Shown here: positions 14,406-22,150 of the stretch, piece after piece | Numbering within the stretch: position 1 is the stretch's first letter | Layout of the letters: every line of letters begins with the position of its first letter | Source: a virus | Length of the DNA: 62,623 nucleotides | IMG/VR virus record: IMGVR_UViG_3300042452_000337 | Location: 1-62,623 of that record | Strand: one strand, 5' to 3' | Made by a program: the position numbers and the translations under genes | The notes under the pieces: model-generated | What the model was told of the DNA's origin: nothing | Seen by the model: only the letters and a program-made list of their open reading frames with translations | Databases searched by the model: none

Positions 14406-14411
14406 GTAGTG

Positions 14412-14618
14412 TCAGTGTTCTAGCAGTTCGCTTGGGATCATCGTCCGAATATGCGCCGCCAGCCGCCCCTCATCCGGCGTTGTCTCGCCATGCTTCAGCA
14501 GCGTGCGGCAGTGCTGGTCGATCTGCCACAGCGTAGACAACGCCTCGCCGCCCAGCCGGGCGGCGTCGTACTCGCTCTGTTCGTCTGGCAGCGTGAATCG
14601 GAGGGTGACGGTCGGCAT
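14412..14618 (-). CDS. Conserved small phage-type protein (68 aa)
   Basis: Begins MPTVTLRFTLPDEQSEYD, then a helix with ALSTLWQIDQHCRTLLKHG. I know this layout from many small phage proteins with a beta-strand, LP-x-E and a long helix; their role is unknown. No SD is evident. A -10-like TAGAAT (14626-14631) lies so close to the ATG that the mRNA could be leaderless. Confidence 0.7.
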   Translation of the reverse strand: MPTVTLRFTLPDEQSEYDAARLGGEALSTLWQIDQHCRTLLKHGETTPDEGRLAAHIRTMIPSELLEH

Positions 14619-14625
14619 GGCTCAC

Positions 14626-14653
14626 ATTCTAACGCCTCGCATAGCGGGCGCAA
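14626..14653 (-). promoter_or_regulatory. Candidate sigma-70-type promoter
   Basis: On the minus strand, TTGCGC (14648-14653) and TAGAAT (14626-14631) are 16 bases apart. The start point predicted from this spacing coincides with the ATG at 14618. Confidence 0.3.
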
Positions 14654-14865
14654 TGCCGTTTTCGTACCAAAAACGGTACACGGCTGGCGCAAGTTGGCCG
14701 GAAGTTTGGCCGTTACAAAACCCCTGCCGGACTCGTTGCAAAGCAGAGGTTGCGTAACAGGCTGGCCGGTTCGATGGCCGGTATCGCAGTTTGCGATTGC
14801 CGCACGACTCTGGTGCAAGAGCGTCATACCCAAATGGGTATAGCCGTCTCTAAAGGCGAAGAGCG
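14632..14865. other. Non-coding stretch with several small inverted repeats
   Basis: About 250 bases without a convincing gene. It holds GTACC-AAAAAC-GGTAC (14664-14679), ATCGCA-GTT-TGCGAT (14783-14797) and ATACCC-AAAT-GGGTAT (14826-14841). These look like operators or short RNA hairpins. The string TGACGCTCTT on the minus strand also occurs here twice (near 14827 and 14868) and once at the stop of the 94-aa gene. Confidence 0.5.
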
Positions 14866-15183
14866 TCACACCACCGGATCGGGCGGCAGCAACGCGATAG
14901 CCTCCGCAATCGGCACTACCTCCACCGCTGGCAACAGAATCGTTTTGTCCGCAGCCTCCCACATCTCATGTAGGTAGCCGCCGGGTTCCGTTGCGAGCAG
15001 AATGTCGGCCATGTGCATGAACCTCCCGTCTGTCAACTGGCGAGGAATCGCCGTGCAGTCGGGTCGGCCGTACTCGGCGTGCAGTTCCGCGAGGCGTTGG
15101 GCTAACTGCGCCGAAAACAGGAGGGCGTGCGCCCGCCCCCATTCGTCCGTGATCGGCATGGCAACATCCGCCAGCGTCATCAT
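14866..15183 (-). CDS. Hypothetical protein (105 aa)
   Basis: Unrecognised, helical, no membrane segment. It overlaps the stop of the LamG gene (ATGA overlap) and has SD GGGGAGGAC inside it, so its translation is coupled to LamG. It may assist folding or assembly of the LamG protein; a tail-fibre chaperone is one possibility, unproven. Confidence 0.7.
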   Translation of the reverse strand: MMTLADVAMPITDEWGRAHALLFSAQLAQRLAELHAEYGRPDCTAIPRQLTDGRFMHMADILLATEPGGYLHEMWEAADKTILLPAVEVVPIAEAIALLPPDPVV

Positions 15184-17537
15184 GTCCTCCCCAGTGCTGT
15201 CTGAAAGGTGGTCATGGCTGTGTTGTAGTCAGACACCTGTTGCGGCGTCATGCCCAGCCCGACGCTGTATCCTCGCATTCTGTGGCCGAAATGCCCGAAC
15301 GTGGAAGTGCCGTTCCAGCGGGCGAAGATGGACACGGGGTTAGTTGGCACTCCAGCGCCCGTCACGCTGACCGCCGTGCTGGCCTGTTCCGTGTTACCGT
15401 TATACAGTTTGAGGTCTGTACCGCTGACGCGGGACGCAACCCACAGCCCACCGGGTATCGTCGCGCCATTTGTGGCCGCGATGTTTTTGGTAGCCAGAGA
15501 AGTGCCACCGCTACCCAATATGGCCTGCGACTCCGTATTTCCAGAATAGGCGTTGTAGTTAAGCCAGAATCGCTCGTTGACGGCGGCGTTGATAATCGAC
15601 ACAGCAAACCAGTTATTATTGGCTGGATGGGAATACGCAGGGAAAACCGTACTCAGGTGCATACTGTTTACGGTAAGACCGGCGGTGTTGGCGTTGAGCC
15701 CCGTGTTCAGCCACTTGGACGAAGCCGTACTCCCCAGCAGGCCATTGTTCTCTGCGTAGTCGGTCTGCTGAAATGCGTTGTTCGCGTCGGTGGCATCGCC
15801 GTACTGCGTCCCGGTGCGCGACTGCCCGCGATAGAGTGGCGTCCGCACGGCGTTGAGCGAGGCGTCGGAGTTTCCGCAGAACAGGTTCAGCCGGTAGAAC
15901 CGATCCCGAATCACAGCGGCGTCGATGTCATTGCAGAACGTATTCACCGCAGCCGCAGTGCTGGTGCTGACGGTGCCGCCGTTGGCATAGACGCGGTTGA
16001 TCCAGTCTTGGGCGTCGGCGTTGGACGCGGTGGGGGCGAGGGTGATGCCCCACTTGGAGGCGAGGTAGCGTTCGACTCGCTGGCGGTCTGCGTCGGACAG
16101 GACGGACGGGTACGCGATCAACTCCGCGATGTTGCCGGTGAATGGGCTCGCCCCATTGGTAGACGAGCCGATGTTGCGCAACAGGTTGGCGAGGTTGTAT
16201 CCAGAAAACGCACCGCCCTCATCGTTGATAGTTCTCGCGCCGTTATAGTAGCCGCGAAGCAGCGTGGACGAGTTCTTTTCGGTACCATAGAGGACGGTCG
16301 CCCCTCCGTGAAGCGGATAGATCAGTTCAGTGCGGCCTGCGGGATACAAAGTGAGCCGATTACCGCCGGAGTTCTGGAAGTGCAACGCTATTGTGAAGTT
16401 GCCACCCCGCTCTCCCATTAAAACTCCGCTGCCCGAAGTAGCGTTCCGAACCACAGCCAGCAGCGTAAACAGTTGCGAGTCGTTGCCGGGAACGACGGCT
16501 CCGAGCCTCTGCGCCGATGCCCCAGCGAACGACACTGTGTTGCGAGAGTTGATCGAAGCCGTCGCCAGCGTCGGACGATTCGTCCCGCTGGCCTGCGTGG
16601 CGTGCCGCCCGTTCCCGCTCTTGTCGCCCCAGTATCCCACCGGATCGCTGGTTGCGGTGGCTGCGGCGTGGACTCCCGAGACACCCCACTTCGCGGCGAG
16701 GTAGGCTTCGACGCGGGCTCGGTTAGTGGTGGTGAGGGCGGAGTTGAAGGCGATGATCTCGGCAATCTCGCCGTTCCAGAAGCCGTAAGTCCCACCGGCT
16801 TGTGTGCCGACCGAGACGGAAGACGCCACATTCTCGCTGACGCCCGCCGCCATGTAGGTGGTGTCGGCGGCGTATGTTGCACCGTTGCGAATCCCTGCGA
16901 GCGACTGCGTTGTGTGGTTGACAACCGCCGACTGAATGAAAGTAGCACCAACGGACAGTTCACTTGCTGTCCCGGTAACGCTCTCCAGAGTGTCTGCACC
17001 AACGCGCCGACCGCCCATAAACGAGCGGCTATCAGTCTGCCCGGTGCGGAACAGCACAGTTGCCCCCACGCCAAACGCAAGACGCTCGCCAGCCGCGATG
17101 CTGGCCGTCCGCAGTACCGTGAAGACGGTGTAGCCTGCGAGGTTGCGGATAACATCTTGTGCAGCCGCGTTTCCGGTCAGCGTGTTAGTTGATCCGTTGA
17201 ACGTGACGGCACTGCGCGAGTTGATGACTGACGCCGTGAGCGTTGGCCGTGCGGTACTGGTAGCAGTGAAGTCTCGCCCGTTCCCGCTCTTGTCTCGCCA
17301 TGAGGAAACTGCCGTACCGTCCAGCGTCATGCTTGCCGCCGATGAGTCAGCCCCGTCCAGCCACAACGCACACCCCGTAATGTCTCTCGGGTCGGTCACC
17401 GCCGTCACCGGACCCGCGTCTGTGGTGTAGGTAGTGCTGGAGTCCGCACCGTCCAGCCACAGGGCGAGGCCGGAGATGGAGCGGGGGTTGAAGCCTGTCT
17501 GGCGGGGCCGTAACAGGCGGGGTGACATCGGGCACAT
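15180..17537 (-). CDS. LamG/concanavalin-like repeat protein, probable virion adsorption protein
   Basis: 785 aa. Two LamG-like units are visible, each with DKSGNGR near its start, a PTL..S.NSR stretch, and a close like IAEIIAFNSALT or IAELIAYPSVLS followed by R.RVE.YLA.KWG. A short partial third copy of ALWLDGADSS lies at the N-terminus, the mark of internal duplication. The last 280 residues form another beta-rich domain (WLNTGLNANTAGLTVNS). LamG folds bind carbohydrate or protein, so the protein may bind the host surface. It is distant from the structural operon, so virion association is inference. The SD is weak. Confidence 0.8.
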   Translation of the reverse strand: MCPMSPRLLRPRQTGFNPRSISGLALWLDGADSSTTYTTDAGPVTAVTDPRDITGCALWLDGADSSAASMTLDGTAVSSWRDKSGNGRDFTATSTARPTLTASVINSRSAVTFNGSTNTLTGNAAAQDVIRNLAGYTVFTVLRTASIAAGERLAFGVGATVLFRTGQTDSRSFMGGRRVGADTLESVTGTASELSVGATFIQSAVVNHTTQSLAGIRNGATYAADTTYMAAGVSENVASSVSVGTQAGGTYGFWNGEIAEIIAFNSALTTTNRARVEAYLAAKWGVSGVHAAATATSDPVGYWGDKSGNGRHATQASGTNRPTLATASINSRNTVSFAGASAQRLGAVVPGNDSQLFTLLAVVRNATSGSGVLMGERGGNFTIALHFQNSGGNRLTLYPAGRTELIYPLHGGATVLYGTEKNSSTLLRGYYNGARTINDEGGAFSGYNLANLLRNIGSSTNGASPFTGNIAELIAYPSVLSDADRQRVERYLASKWGITLAPTASNADAQDWINRVYANGGTVSTSTAAAVNTFCNDIDAAVIRDRFYRLNLFCGNSDASLNAVRTPLYRGQSRTGTQYGDATDANNAFQQTDYAENNGLLGSTASSKWLNTGLNANTAGLTVNSMHLSTVFPAYSHPANNNWFAVSIINAAVNERFWLNYNAYSGNTESQAILGSGGTSLATKNIAATNGATIPGGLWVASRVSGTDLKLYNGNTEQASTAVSVTGAGVPTNPVSIFARWNGTSTFGHFGHRMRGYSVGLGMTPQQVSDYNTAMTTFQTALGRT

Positions 17538-17567
17538 ATGAATGTCGCTACTGCAGGTGATGTAAGG

Positions 17568-17873
17568 TCAGTTCTTCGGCTCGTCTTCCGGTTCGTACAC
17601 ACCCGTCGTGTACATCTTTTCCGGCCCGGCGCGCATGGCGTAGATCAGCCTCGTCTGCTCTTGGATAGCACGGGAGATGTCGTGCTGGGTGGCGGACATC
17701 TCCCGGAGGAATGACTTGTGTGCGTCCACCATTGGCAGCACGAGGTCGGTGCGGACGAACCACAGGATCGCCGTCGCCAGCACAAGTCCGAACCCGTACC
17801 GCTCCAGCATCCGAAGCGCCGCTTCGTAAACGTCCACGCTACTCACGACCCACCTTTCATTGCGTATTGCCAT
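17568..17873 (-). CDS. Single-pass membrane protein (101 aa)
   Basis: One membrane segment (FGLVLATAILWFV, about residues 28-40) followed by a helical soluble part (HKSFLREMSATQHDISRAIQEQTRLI), the topology of class II/III holins, spanins or anchor proteins. It overlaps the next membrane-protein gene by 31 bases. It lies in a cluster with a papain-like peptidase and three other membrane proteins. Confidence 0.7.
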   Translation of the reverse strand: MAIRNERWVVSSVDVYEAALRMLERYGFGLVLATAILWFVRTDLVLPMVDAHKSFLREMSATQHDISRAIQEQTRLIYAMRAGPEKMYTTGVYEPEDEPKN

Positions 17874-18217
17874 GCCGCCATTTTCACCCTGTTCGACGCT
17901 CTCGATAGCCACCATTGCAGTACCAGTTGCACGATTGCCGAGACTACGGAGGACAGCACAAATGCCCAGAGAAACCCGTAGCGTTTTTCGGAGCCATGAA
18001 CGGATTCGTACGTCCGGGCCACGCTCTTGGACACAGAGTCGAGCAGCCGTTCCTCGTCGCCCGACCCCCTGCGGGAATCCATGAGGGGCTGGATCGGCCA
18101 CTCTGTGATCGCCATGAGCGTGAGGTCGTTCAGCCGCTCCTTGCCCACGAGACGGGCGCGCAGCGGCAGCGCGCTCCGAACGTACTCGCACAGTTCGTGC
18201 GGGCCTTCACCGGACAT
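17843..18217 (-). CDS. Membrane protein with C-terminal hydrophobic segment (124 aa)
   Basis: Soluble N-terminal two-thirds (MSGEGPHELCEYVR...), then a membrane stretch at about 82-102 (FLWAFVLSSVVSAIVQLVL), ending in a basic tail. Start chosen for GGGAG before the ATG; the longer in-frame reading overlaps the next gene and is rejected. Role unknown; possibly part of a lysis or envelope cluster. Confidence 0.65.
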   Translation of the reverse strand: MSGEGPHELCEYVRSALPLRARLVGKERLNDLTLMAITEWPIQPLMDSRRGSGDEERLLDSVSKSVARTYESVHGSEKRYGFLWAFVLSSVVSAIVQLVLQWWLSRASNRVKMAAWQYAMKGGS

Positions 18218-18452
18218 GGCAACTCCCGCTGGTGCAGATGGTGCCTGACATTGTGACCTTAGGTCGGTTCTTAGCGCAAGCGCAGGTGGGTGGGCAGGAG
18301 CATGGGAACCGATGGAGTTTGTCGCCCGACCACACCATGCCCGTGCCGCCGCACTCAGAGCAGCACTTGGCGGGCTGCGGTGCGGGAGCGGGGCCAGCGC
18401 CCGGCGAGGAGAAGGCGAGCCAGACGGCGACAGTAGCAACGGAAAGGTTCAT
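18207..18452 (-). CDS. Secreted Cys-rich (zinc-finger-like) protein (81 aa)
   Basis: An N-terminal signal-like segment (MNLSVATVAVWLAFSSPG) is followed by CCSECGGTG and PCSCPPTCACAK. The CxxCGGTG signature recalls DnaJ-type zinc-binding repeats. SD GGAGG supports this start. It may be exported and form disulfides or bind zinc. It sits between two membrane/peptidase genes. Confidence 0.65.
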   Translation of the reverse strand: MNLSVATVAVWLAFSSPGAGPAPAPQPAKCCSECGGTGMVWSGDKLHRFPCSCPPTCACAKNRPKVTMSGTICTSGSCHVR

Positions 18453-19387
18453 CCCAGCACCTCCTTCGCGCCCCAGTCCTTGAGTTCTCGCTTCGGGAAC
18501 CCAACCACATTCGATACTGCATACGTGCCCCCCTGACCTATCATCCGCTGGGCGACGTCCTGGCTGATCCAGAACGATCCTTCGGGCTGGTCGTGTACCT
18601 TCGGCCCGGATACCCACGTGTAACCCCATGAGTTCTGCACGAGGAACCGGCACTCTCCACTGCGGGTGTCGTCAGCCGCCGTCCACTGCATCGCGTGGTG
18701 CCACGTGCCTCGTGGGAAGCACATGCCCTCTGCGTTGCGCTGGGAGTTGAAGCCCACGCTGGAGCAGCACACCAGCCCGTACCCCGATGCGATGCAGTCA
18801 CGGGCCTGCTGCCATGTCGTGACCAGAGAGATGGTGCCAATGCGGTGCTTCGCCGCAGTGGATGTGATGTTGTCTGGCACTCCCCTGCTGCCCCAGCCGA
18901 TACCGAGACGGGCGTTGTAGAGAGACAGGTCGATGTTGAGTTCCGGGTAGTTCTGCCGGAGCATCAGCCCGCCGGTCTTGTGCGCCCAGCCCACGATCTC
19001 GGAGCAACTGGCACCCTCGCCGCCATGACCACGAGCCCCGTACAGTGGCTCCGTCGCAGTCCGGTCTACCCAGTCCTCCGTCTTGTGCAGGTCAGGGTCG
19101 TTGGCCCGTGCTTGATCGGCCGCTCCACGCACGCCATGACTGACGCAATCGCCCGTCGTTTGGGCCTCGTCGTACGGCTTACGCCCAGCCGACATCTCGA
19201 ACGCCACGACCGCCTTGAAGCCCAGCGAGAGTTTGCCCTCGCCAGACCCGGATAGCGTGTCGCCAAACAAGGGGAGCGGCAGAGTGGCGAGCAGTTTCTC
19301 GGTGGCAACCGGATCGCAGTACGAGCCCACGAGCCCATGCTCGTACGCCTCGATCAAGTCTCTGGTGGACGAGAACAACTCACTCAC
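18449..19387 (-). CDS. Papain-like cysteine peptidase (C1 family)
   Basis: 312 aa. Catalytic triad visible in C1 order: Cys81 in TTGDCVSHG, His230/231 in GTWHHAMQW, Asn252 in LVQNSWG. No signal peptide is evident, so it may act in the cytoplasm, in the virion or be exported by another route. It is the only peptidoglycan- or protein-degrading candidate near the membrane-protein cluster; a lysis role in a host with a protein-rich envelope is a guess. Start is GTG with GAGG upstream, shortly after the previous stop. Confidence 0.85.
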   Translation of the reverse strand: MSELFSSTRDLIEAYEHGLVGSYCDPVATEKLLATLPLPLFGDTLSGSGEGKLSLGFKAVVAFEMSAGRKPYDEAQTTGDCVSHGVRGAADQARANDPDLHKTEDWVDRTATEPLYGARGHGGEGASCSEIVGWAHKTGGLMLRQNYPELNIDLSLYNARLGIGWGSRGVPDNITSTAAKHRIGTISLVTTWQQARDCIASGYGLVCCSSVGFNSQRNAEGMCFPRGTWHHAMQWTAADDTRSGECRFLVQNSWGYTWVSGPKVHDQPEGSFWISQDVAQRMIGQGGTYAVSNVVGFPKRELKDWGAKEVLG

Positions 19388-19395
19388 CGTCCACC

Positions 19396-19809
19396 TCAGC
19401 GAATCTCAGCGAACGCCTTCGCAGCGGAGCGTCGGCTTTCTTGGGTGAGCGGGACGTCCAGTTTCCCGATGGCGTCGAGTAGGTACGTGTCGAGCCTGTC
19501 TCCCAGACCGGGATACTTCCCGACCATCTCGGTCTTCTCGAACGCCAACTGGAGTGCGTCCTTGTGGCGGTTCCGCAGGTCGAACGTGGTCTTCACCACC
19601 TGACTGTCCCGCAACACGATGTCGGCCATAGCGGCGTAGAAGTCACGCAACTGCTTGGCGTCGGCGTTGCTGACCCCAGCCAGGATGGCGGAGGGTACGA
19701 CGACAGGCCGGTCCACCGGCTTGAGTACCGACTGCACCCAGCCCACGCCAGCGGCACCAGCGGCCACCGTAACGCCAGCAGCGATCACCGCCACACGTAG
19801 CCAGTTCAT
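19396..19809 (-). CDS. Membrane-anchored protein (137 aa)
   Basis: N-terminal membrane or signal segment (VAVIAAGVTVAAGAAGVGW), then a helical domain (about 50-137). SD GAGGGG precedes the ATG. The topology matches spanin i-type or a periplasmic anchor protein. Function not identified. Overlaps the next gene by 4 bases. Confidence 0.65.
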   Translation of the reverse strand: MNWLRVAVIAAGVTVAAGAAGVGWVQSVLKPVDRPVVVPSAILAGVSNADAKQLRDFYAAMADIVLRDSQVVKTTFDLRNRHKDALQLAFEKTEMVGKYPGLGDRLDTYLLDAIGKLDVPLTQESRRSAAKAFAEIR

Positions 19810-20051
19810 CGTCCACCCCTCTTGGCTGGCTCCTGCTGGTTGACCAGCGAGGCTATGAGAGCGCGAGCGGACGAGGCCACCAGCGTCTCTCCGGCAGCGT
19901 CTGCGTCCGACGCGAGCGAGAACAGGCGGTTGACCCACCACGCCCGGTCGGATGGGGACAGTGAGGCGGGCCGCAGTTTGAGGATGTACGGCCACGCCAG
20001 CGCAGCGGCAGCCGCCACCCCGCCAACGATAGCCACCCAGTACGGGCTCAT
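19806..20051 (-). CDS. Small membrane protein (81 aa)
   Basis: Begins MSPYWVAIVGGVAAAAALAW, one membrane segment, then a helical cytosolic or periplasmic part with LASDADAAGETLVAS. It overlaps both neighbours by 4 bases. Holin-like by size and position next to the peptidase cluster; not proven. Confidence 0.65.
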   Translation of the reverse strand: MSPYWVAIVGGVAAAAALAWPYILKLRPASLSPSDRAWWVNRLFSLASDADAAGETLVASSARALIASLVNQQEPAKRGGR

Positions 20052-20323
20052 ACCTCGATCTCCGTCTCGCTCACGGCCGTCGCCAGCCGAACGATGTAGT
20101 CCACGAGTTCCTGTCCCGGAGGGCTGAGAAGCACGTTCTCCACCCGCTCCAGCAATTCGTCGTCAATCGGGGTCGCCGTCTTAGCGGCGACAAACTGCAT
20201 GAGATTGAGCACCCCTGCGACCTTCTTTTGCACTGTTTCTGCGCCGGAGATTTCCGACACGATGGACAATGCTGGGGCCCACTCGACCAGTTGCCGAATC
20301 TTGTCGCCTACGGTCGTGACCAT
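20048..20323 (-). CDS. Hypothetical helical protein (91 aa)
   Basis: Unrecognised. Begins MVTTVGDKIRQLVEW; helical throughout. Start chosen for GGAGGAG; a longer reading (to 20350) is rejected. First gene of the membrane/peptidase cluster, preceded by a GGACATAAAT motif at 20367-20376. Confidence 0.7.
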   Translation of the reverse strand: MVTTVGDKIRQLVEWAPALSIVSEISGAETVQKKVAGVLNLMQFVAAKTATPIDDELLERVENVLLSPPGQELVDYIVRLATAVSETEIEV

Positions 20324-20702
20324 TTGGTTTCTCCTCCAAGTAGCAGGCACACCATCTCACTAGGAGATTTATGTCCGGCCGGAGTCTGGCCCGTGACACG
20401 AGTTTGGCCCGCACTAGGCGGGGGTCGAGGCCCAAATCCTCGCAGGTCTGGGCGAAGGTGAACTCCCCGCCCGTGTCCTCGAAGGCCCAGCGGTAGGCCG
20501 CTATCTGGCGGCGGAGGTCTTCCGCAGCCTTGCGGTGGCGAGGGCGTGTCAGGGCCATACCGTACCTCCGGTGGTCACGGGCCAGCCTGCACAAGTGGAA
20601 GTTGGTGCGGACAAGAACCTCTATGCAAAACCGCCTCCAGCCAGTCTCGCACTCCTCAACGATGTTCTGGTCGTCGTAATCCTTTACGGCGACGGCGATC
20701 AT
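20181..20702 (-). CDS. HTH-like protein with overlapping tail (173 aa as read)
   Basis: The core (about 1-130) is helical and includes EFTFAQTCEDLGLDPRLVR, a helix-turn-helix-like segment seen in small phage proteins of unknown role. The last 47 residues lie out of phase over the start of the next gene (20181-20323), are Arg-rich and have weaker third-position GC, so they may be a passive extension. It starts one base from the MazZ-like gene. Confidence 0.6.
   Translation of the reverse strand: MIAVAVKDYDDQNIVEECETGWRRFCIEVLVRTNFHLCRLARDHRRYGMALTRPRHRKAAEDLRRQIAAYRWAFEDTGGEFTFAQTCEDLGLDPRLVRAKLVSRARLRPDINLLVRWCACYLEEKPNGHDRRRQDSATGRVGPSIVHRVGNLRRRNSAKEGRRGAQSHAVCRR
20367..20376 (-). promoter_or_regulatory. 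GGACATAAAT motif, copy 1 (candidate promoter -10)
   Basis: On the minus strand, followed by the inverted repeat ATCTC-CTAGT-GAGAT and then the SD and ATG at 20323. Similar motifs precede three other minus-strand genes. On the plus strand the adjoining bases read CCGGCCGGAGTCTG, close to the 15-mer. Confidence 0.45.
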
Positions 20703-21062
20703 TTATTTTCGTGGTGCCTCACAGTAACCCGTGCGGAGAGTTCCCTCGTTGAGTTCGGGCCAGACTTCGAGGGAGTGGATCGCCCCGATGACGTTCCACG
20801 CGGCGTGCCCCAAATGGTCTTCGTCCCTGTTCCCAGACAGGAACAGGTAGATGTGCCGCAGGGCATGGTTAATCATGTCGTGGGCGGGCATTCCCTTCTC
20901 CCAGTTGTAGTCCCCGTACTTGGACGCTCCCTCCGCGCACGCAGCGGCCACAGCCGCCAGTCCGACGGGGGAGATGAGGTCGTACCTCGTCCCCTCTGCG
21001 TCCGACGACCGTACGGCACCACTACCAAACTTTACGGACGAACTCTCAGTGTGCTTTATCAC
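20703..21062 (-). CDS. DUF5664/MazZ-like nucleotide pyrophosphohydrolase
   Basis: 119 aa. Motifs SKYGDYNWEKG and NHALRHIYLFLSG followed by DEDHLGHAAWN match the DUF5664 (dATP/dGTP diphosphohydrolase N-terminal) family, the one that includes MazZ of Z-genome phages. The Glu/Asp/His set suits metal-dependent hydrolysis of dNTPs to dNMPs. GTG start overlaps the stop of the HD gene (GTGA). The adjacent HD hydrolase recalls the dNTP-clearing gene pair of 2-aminoadenine phages, but no PurZ was found here, so ordinary nucleotide salvage is the safer reading. Confidence 0.7.
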   Translation of the reverse strand: MIKHTESSSVKFGSGAVRSSDAEGTRYDLISPVGLAAVAAACAEGASKYGDYNWEKGMPAHDMINHALRHIYLFLSGNRDEDHLGHAAWNVIGAIHSLEVWPELNEGTLRTGYCEAPRK

Positions 21063-21574
21063 TTCACGATCTCCTTGAAACGGTCCTCGAACATCTGCTT
21101 AGACTCTTGCCACCCGCGCGGGAGGACGGCCTCACACGCGGGCTCTATGTCGATCCCCCAGTCCACTCCGCAGGGGATGATGTCTCTCTTCTCCCCCATG
21201 AGGGCCCGCAGGTCCGCGATCTTGACGTCGGGCGGAATGGGCCAGGGGAGAAAGAATGCTTTGGCAATCGTTTGCTGTACGTGTTCCTCCAGTTCCCGGT
21301 ACTGGGGAAGCATGGCCTTGAGAGGAGTTGCCATGTCGCCCAGATACGCCTCGCTTGCGTCGTGCAGCAGCCCCCACAGCGCATTCTCCGGATTGCACAT
21401 GCGGCTGACCATGACGCTGTGCTGCGCCACCGAGTACGGCACCTTGCTGTGGCCGGTGAATCGGTTGAGGAGCGCGAGGGAATGGGCGATGTCCGGCAGG
21501 CGGACATCCTCGACGGTGAATCTGGACAGGTCTACCAACTTGCCGGTGAATGTCTGCATGGTCGTAGCGTTCAT
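21059..21574 (-). CDS. HD-domain phosphohydrolase (YfbR/DatZ-like)
   Basis: 171 aa. HD signature: H52 in QHSVMV, H71-D72 in LLHDASE with E75, and D80 in GDMATPLK. YfbR-like nucleotidases and phage dATP triphosphohydrolases share this layout and about this length. Start chosen at the ATG after GAGGAGG; five codons of in-frame sequence upstream are rejected. Likely removes a phosphate from (d)NTP or dNMP to adjust nucleotide pools. Coupled to the MazZ-like gene by overlap. Confidence 0.8.
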   Translation of the reverse strand: MNATTMQTFTGKLVDLSRFTVEDVRLPDIAHSLALLNRFTGHSKVPYSVAQHSVMVSRMCNPENALWGLLHDASEAYLGDMATPLKAMLPQYRELEEHVQQTIAKAFFLPWPIPPDVKIADLRALMGEKRDIIPCGVDWGIDIEPACEAVLPRGWQESKQMFEDRFKEIVK

Positions 21575-22047
21575 GTGGCCTCCTCGCAAACGAATCGGTC
21601 AATCGGGTGCAGGTCTGCGGCAGGGACGAAGAACGCCTCCCCGTACTGTCCGTAGTTCGCCCGATACTTGTCCTGCTTGGCCTCCTCCGCACCCATCCAA
21701 CCACGTATCTCGTACTCGTTCGGGCCTCCCGTGACGAGAACGAAGACGTCCTCATCCTTGTCGCCATCCCGGACGATGAGGTCGTAGCAGTGCTGGGATC
21801 GTGTACGCACCTGTATGTTCCTGCCTATGTCGCCGCCGCTCTTGAACGTGTTCACGCTGCCCGACCAGTACCGCCCCGTTGCTTTCGCGAACGCACACTC
21901 ACCTAGCGCGCCGAGAATGTGGATGTGCCACTCGTTTTCTTTTGTTGGCCTTGAGTTTTGCAGGCCCTTTCTTAGCGCTTCGACGTTTCGGCTTACGCCT
22001 ACGAGCGCCGCCCTGCTTACCTCGAACCACTCCAGATTGACTCTCAT
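21571..22047 (-). CDS. Conserved phage protein, possible nuclease fold (158 aa)
   Basis: Recurring layout in phages: HILGALGECAFAKATG, then GGDIGRNIQVRTR, LIVRDGDKDEDVFVLVTG, IRGWMGAEEAK and EAFFVPAADLHPI. Positions E, D and Q-V-R resemble a PD-(D/E)XK fold (E...D...QxR/K), so a nuclease-like fold is plausible; no activity is known to me. The upstream gene overlaps its first 149 bases in another frame. SD GGAGCAGGG. Confidence 0.7.
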   Translation of the reverse strand: MRVNLEWFEVSRAALVGVSRNVEALRKGLQNSRPTKENEWHIHILGALGECAFAKATGRYWSGSVNTFKSGGDIGRNIQVRTRSQHCYDLIVRDGDKDEDVFVLVTGGPNEYEIRGWMGAEEAKQDKYRANYGQYGEAFFVPAADLHPIDRFVCEEAT

Positions 22048-22150
22048 TGCCCTGCTCCTTCTTGAGGCGCACCCAGCCATCGTCGTCGGGGATAGGACTT
22101 CCAATGTCCTCCTCGTCCTCGTCGTCGTGCGGCAACATCTCTGCGTGCAT
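21899..22150 (-). CDS. Acidic-then-basic small protein overlapping the next gene (83 aa)
   Basis: MHAEMLPHDDEDEEDIGSP opens acidic; the second half is Lys/Arg-rich (RRRKPKRRSAKKGPAKLK). 149 bases overlap the next gene out of phase. Unlike the other overlaps, the codons of the basic tail look like ordinary coding codons (AAG, CGT, AAA), so both frames may be used. The ATG overlaps the previous stop (TGATG). A DNA- or RNA-binding role is possible. Confidence 0.55.
   Translation of the reverse strand: MHAEMLPHDDEDEEDIGSPIPDDDGWVRLKKEQGNESQSGVVRGKQGGARRRKPKRRSAKKGPAKLKANKRKRVAHPHSRRAR

Noticed and set aside
15240-16421. Plus-strand frame (393 codons) opposite the LamG gene
   Set aside because: The LamG frame is well supported by motifs and overlaps; this frame has neither motif nor SD.
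20703-21574. A full 2-aminoadenine (Z-genome) pathway
   Set aside because: Only MazZ-like and HD-type genes are visible; no PurZ or matching polymerase was recognised.
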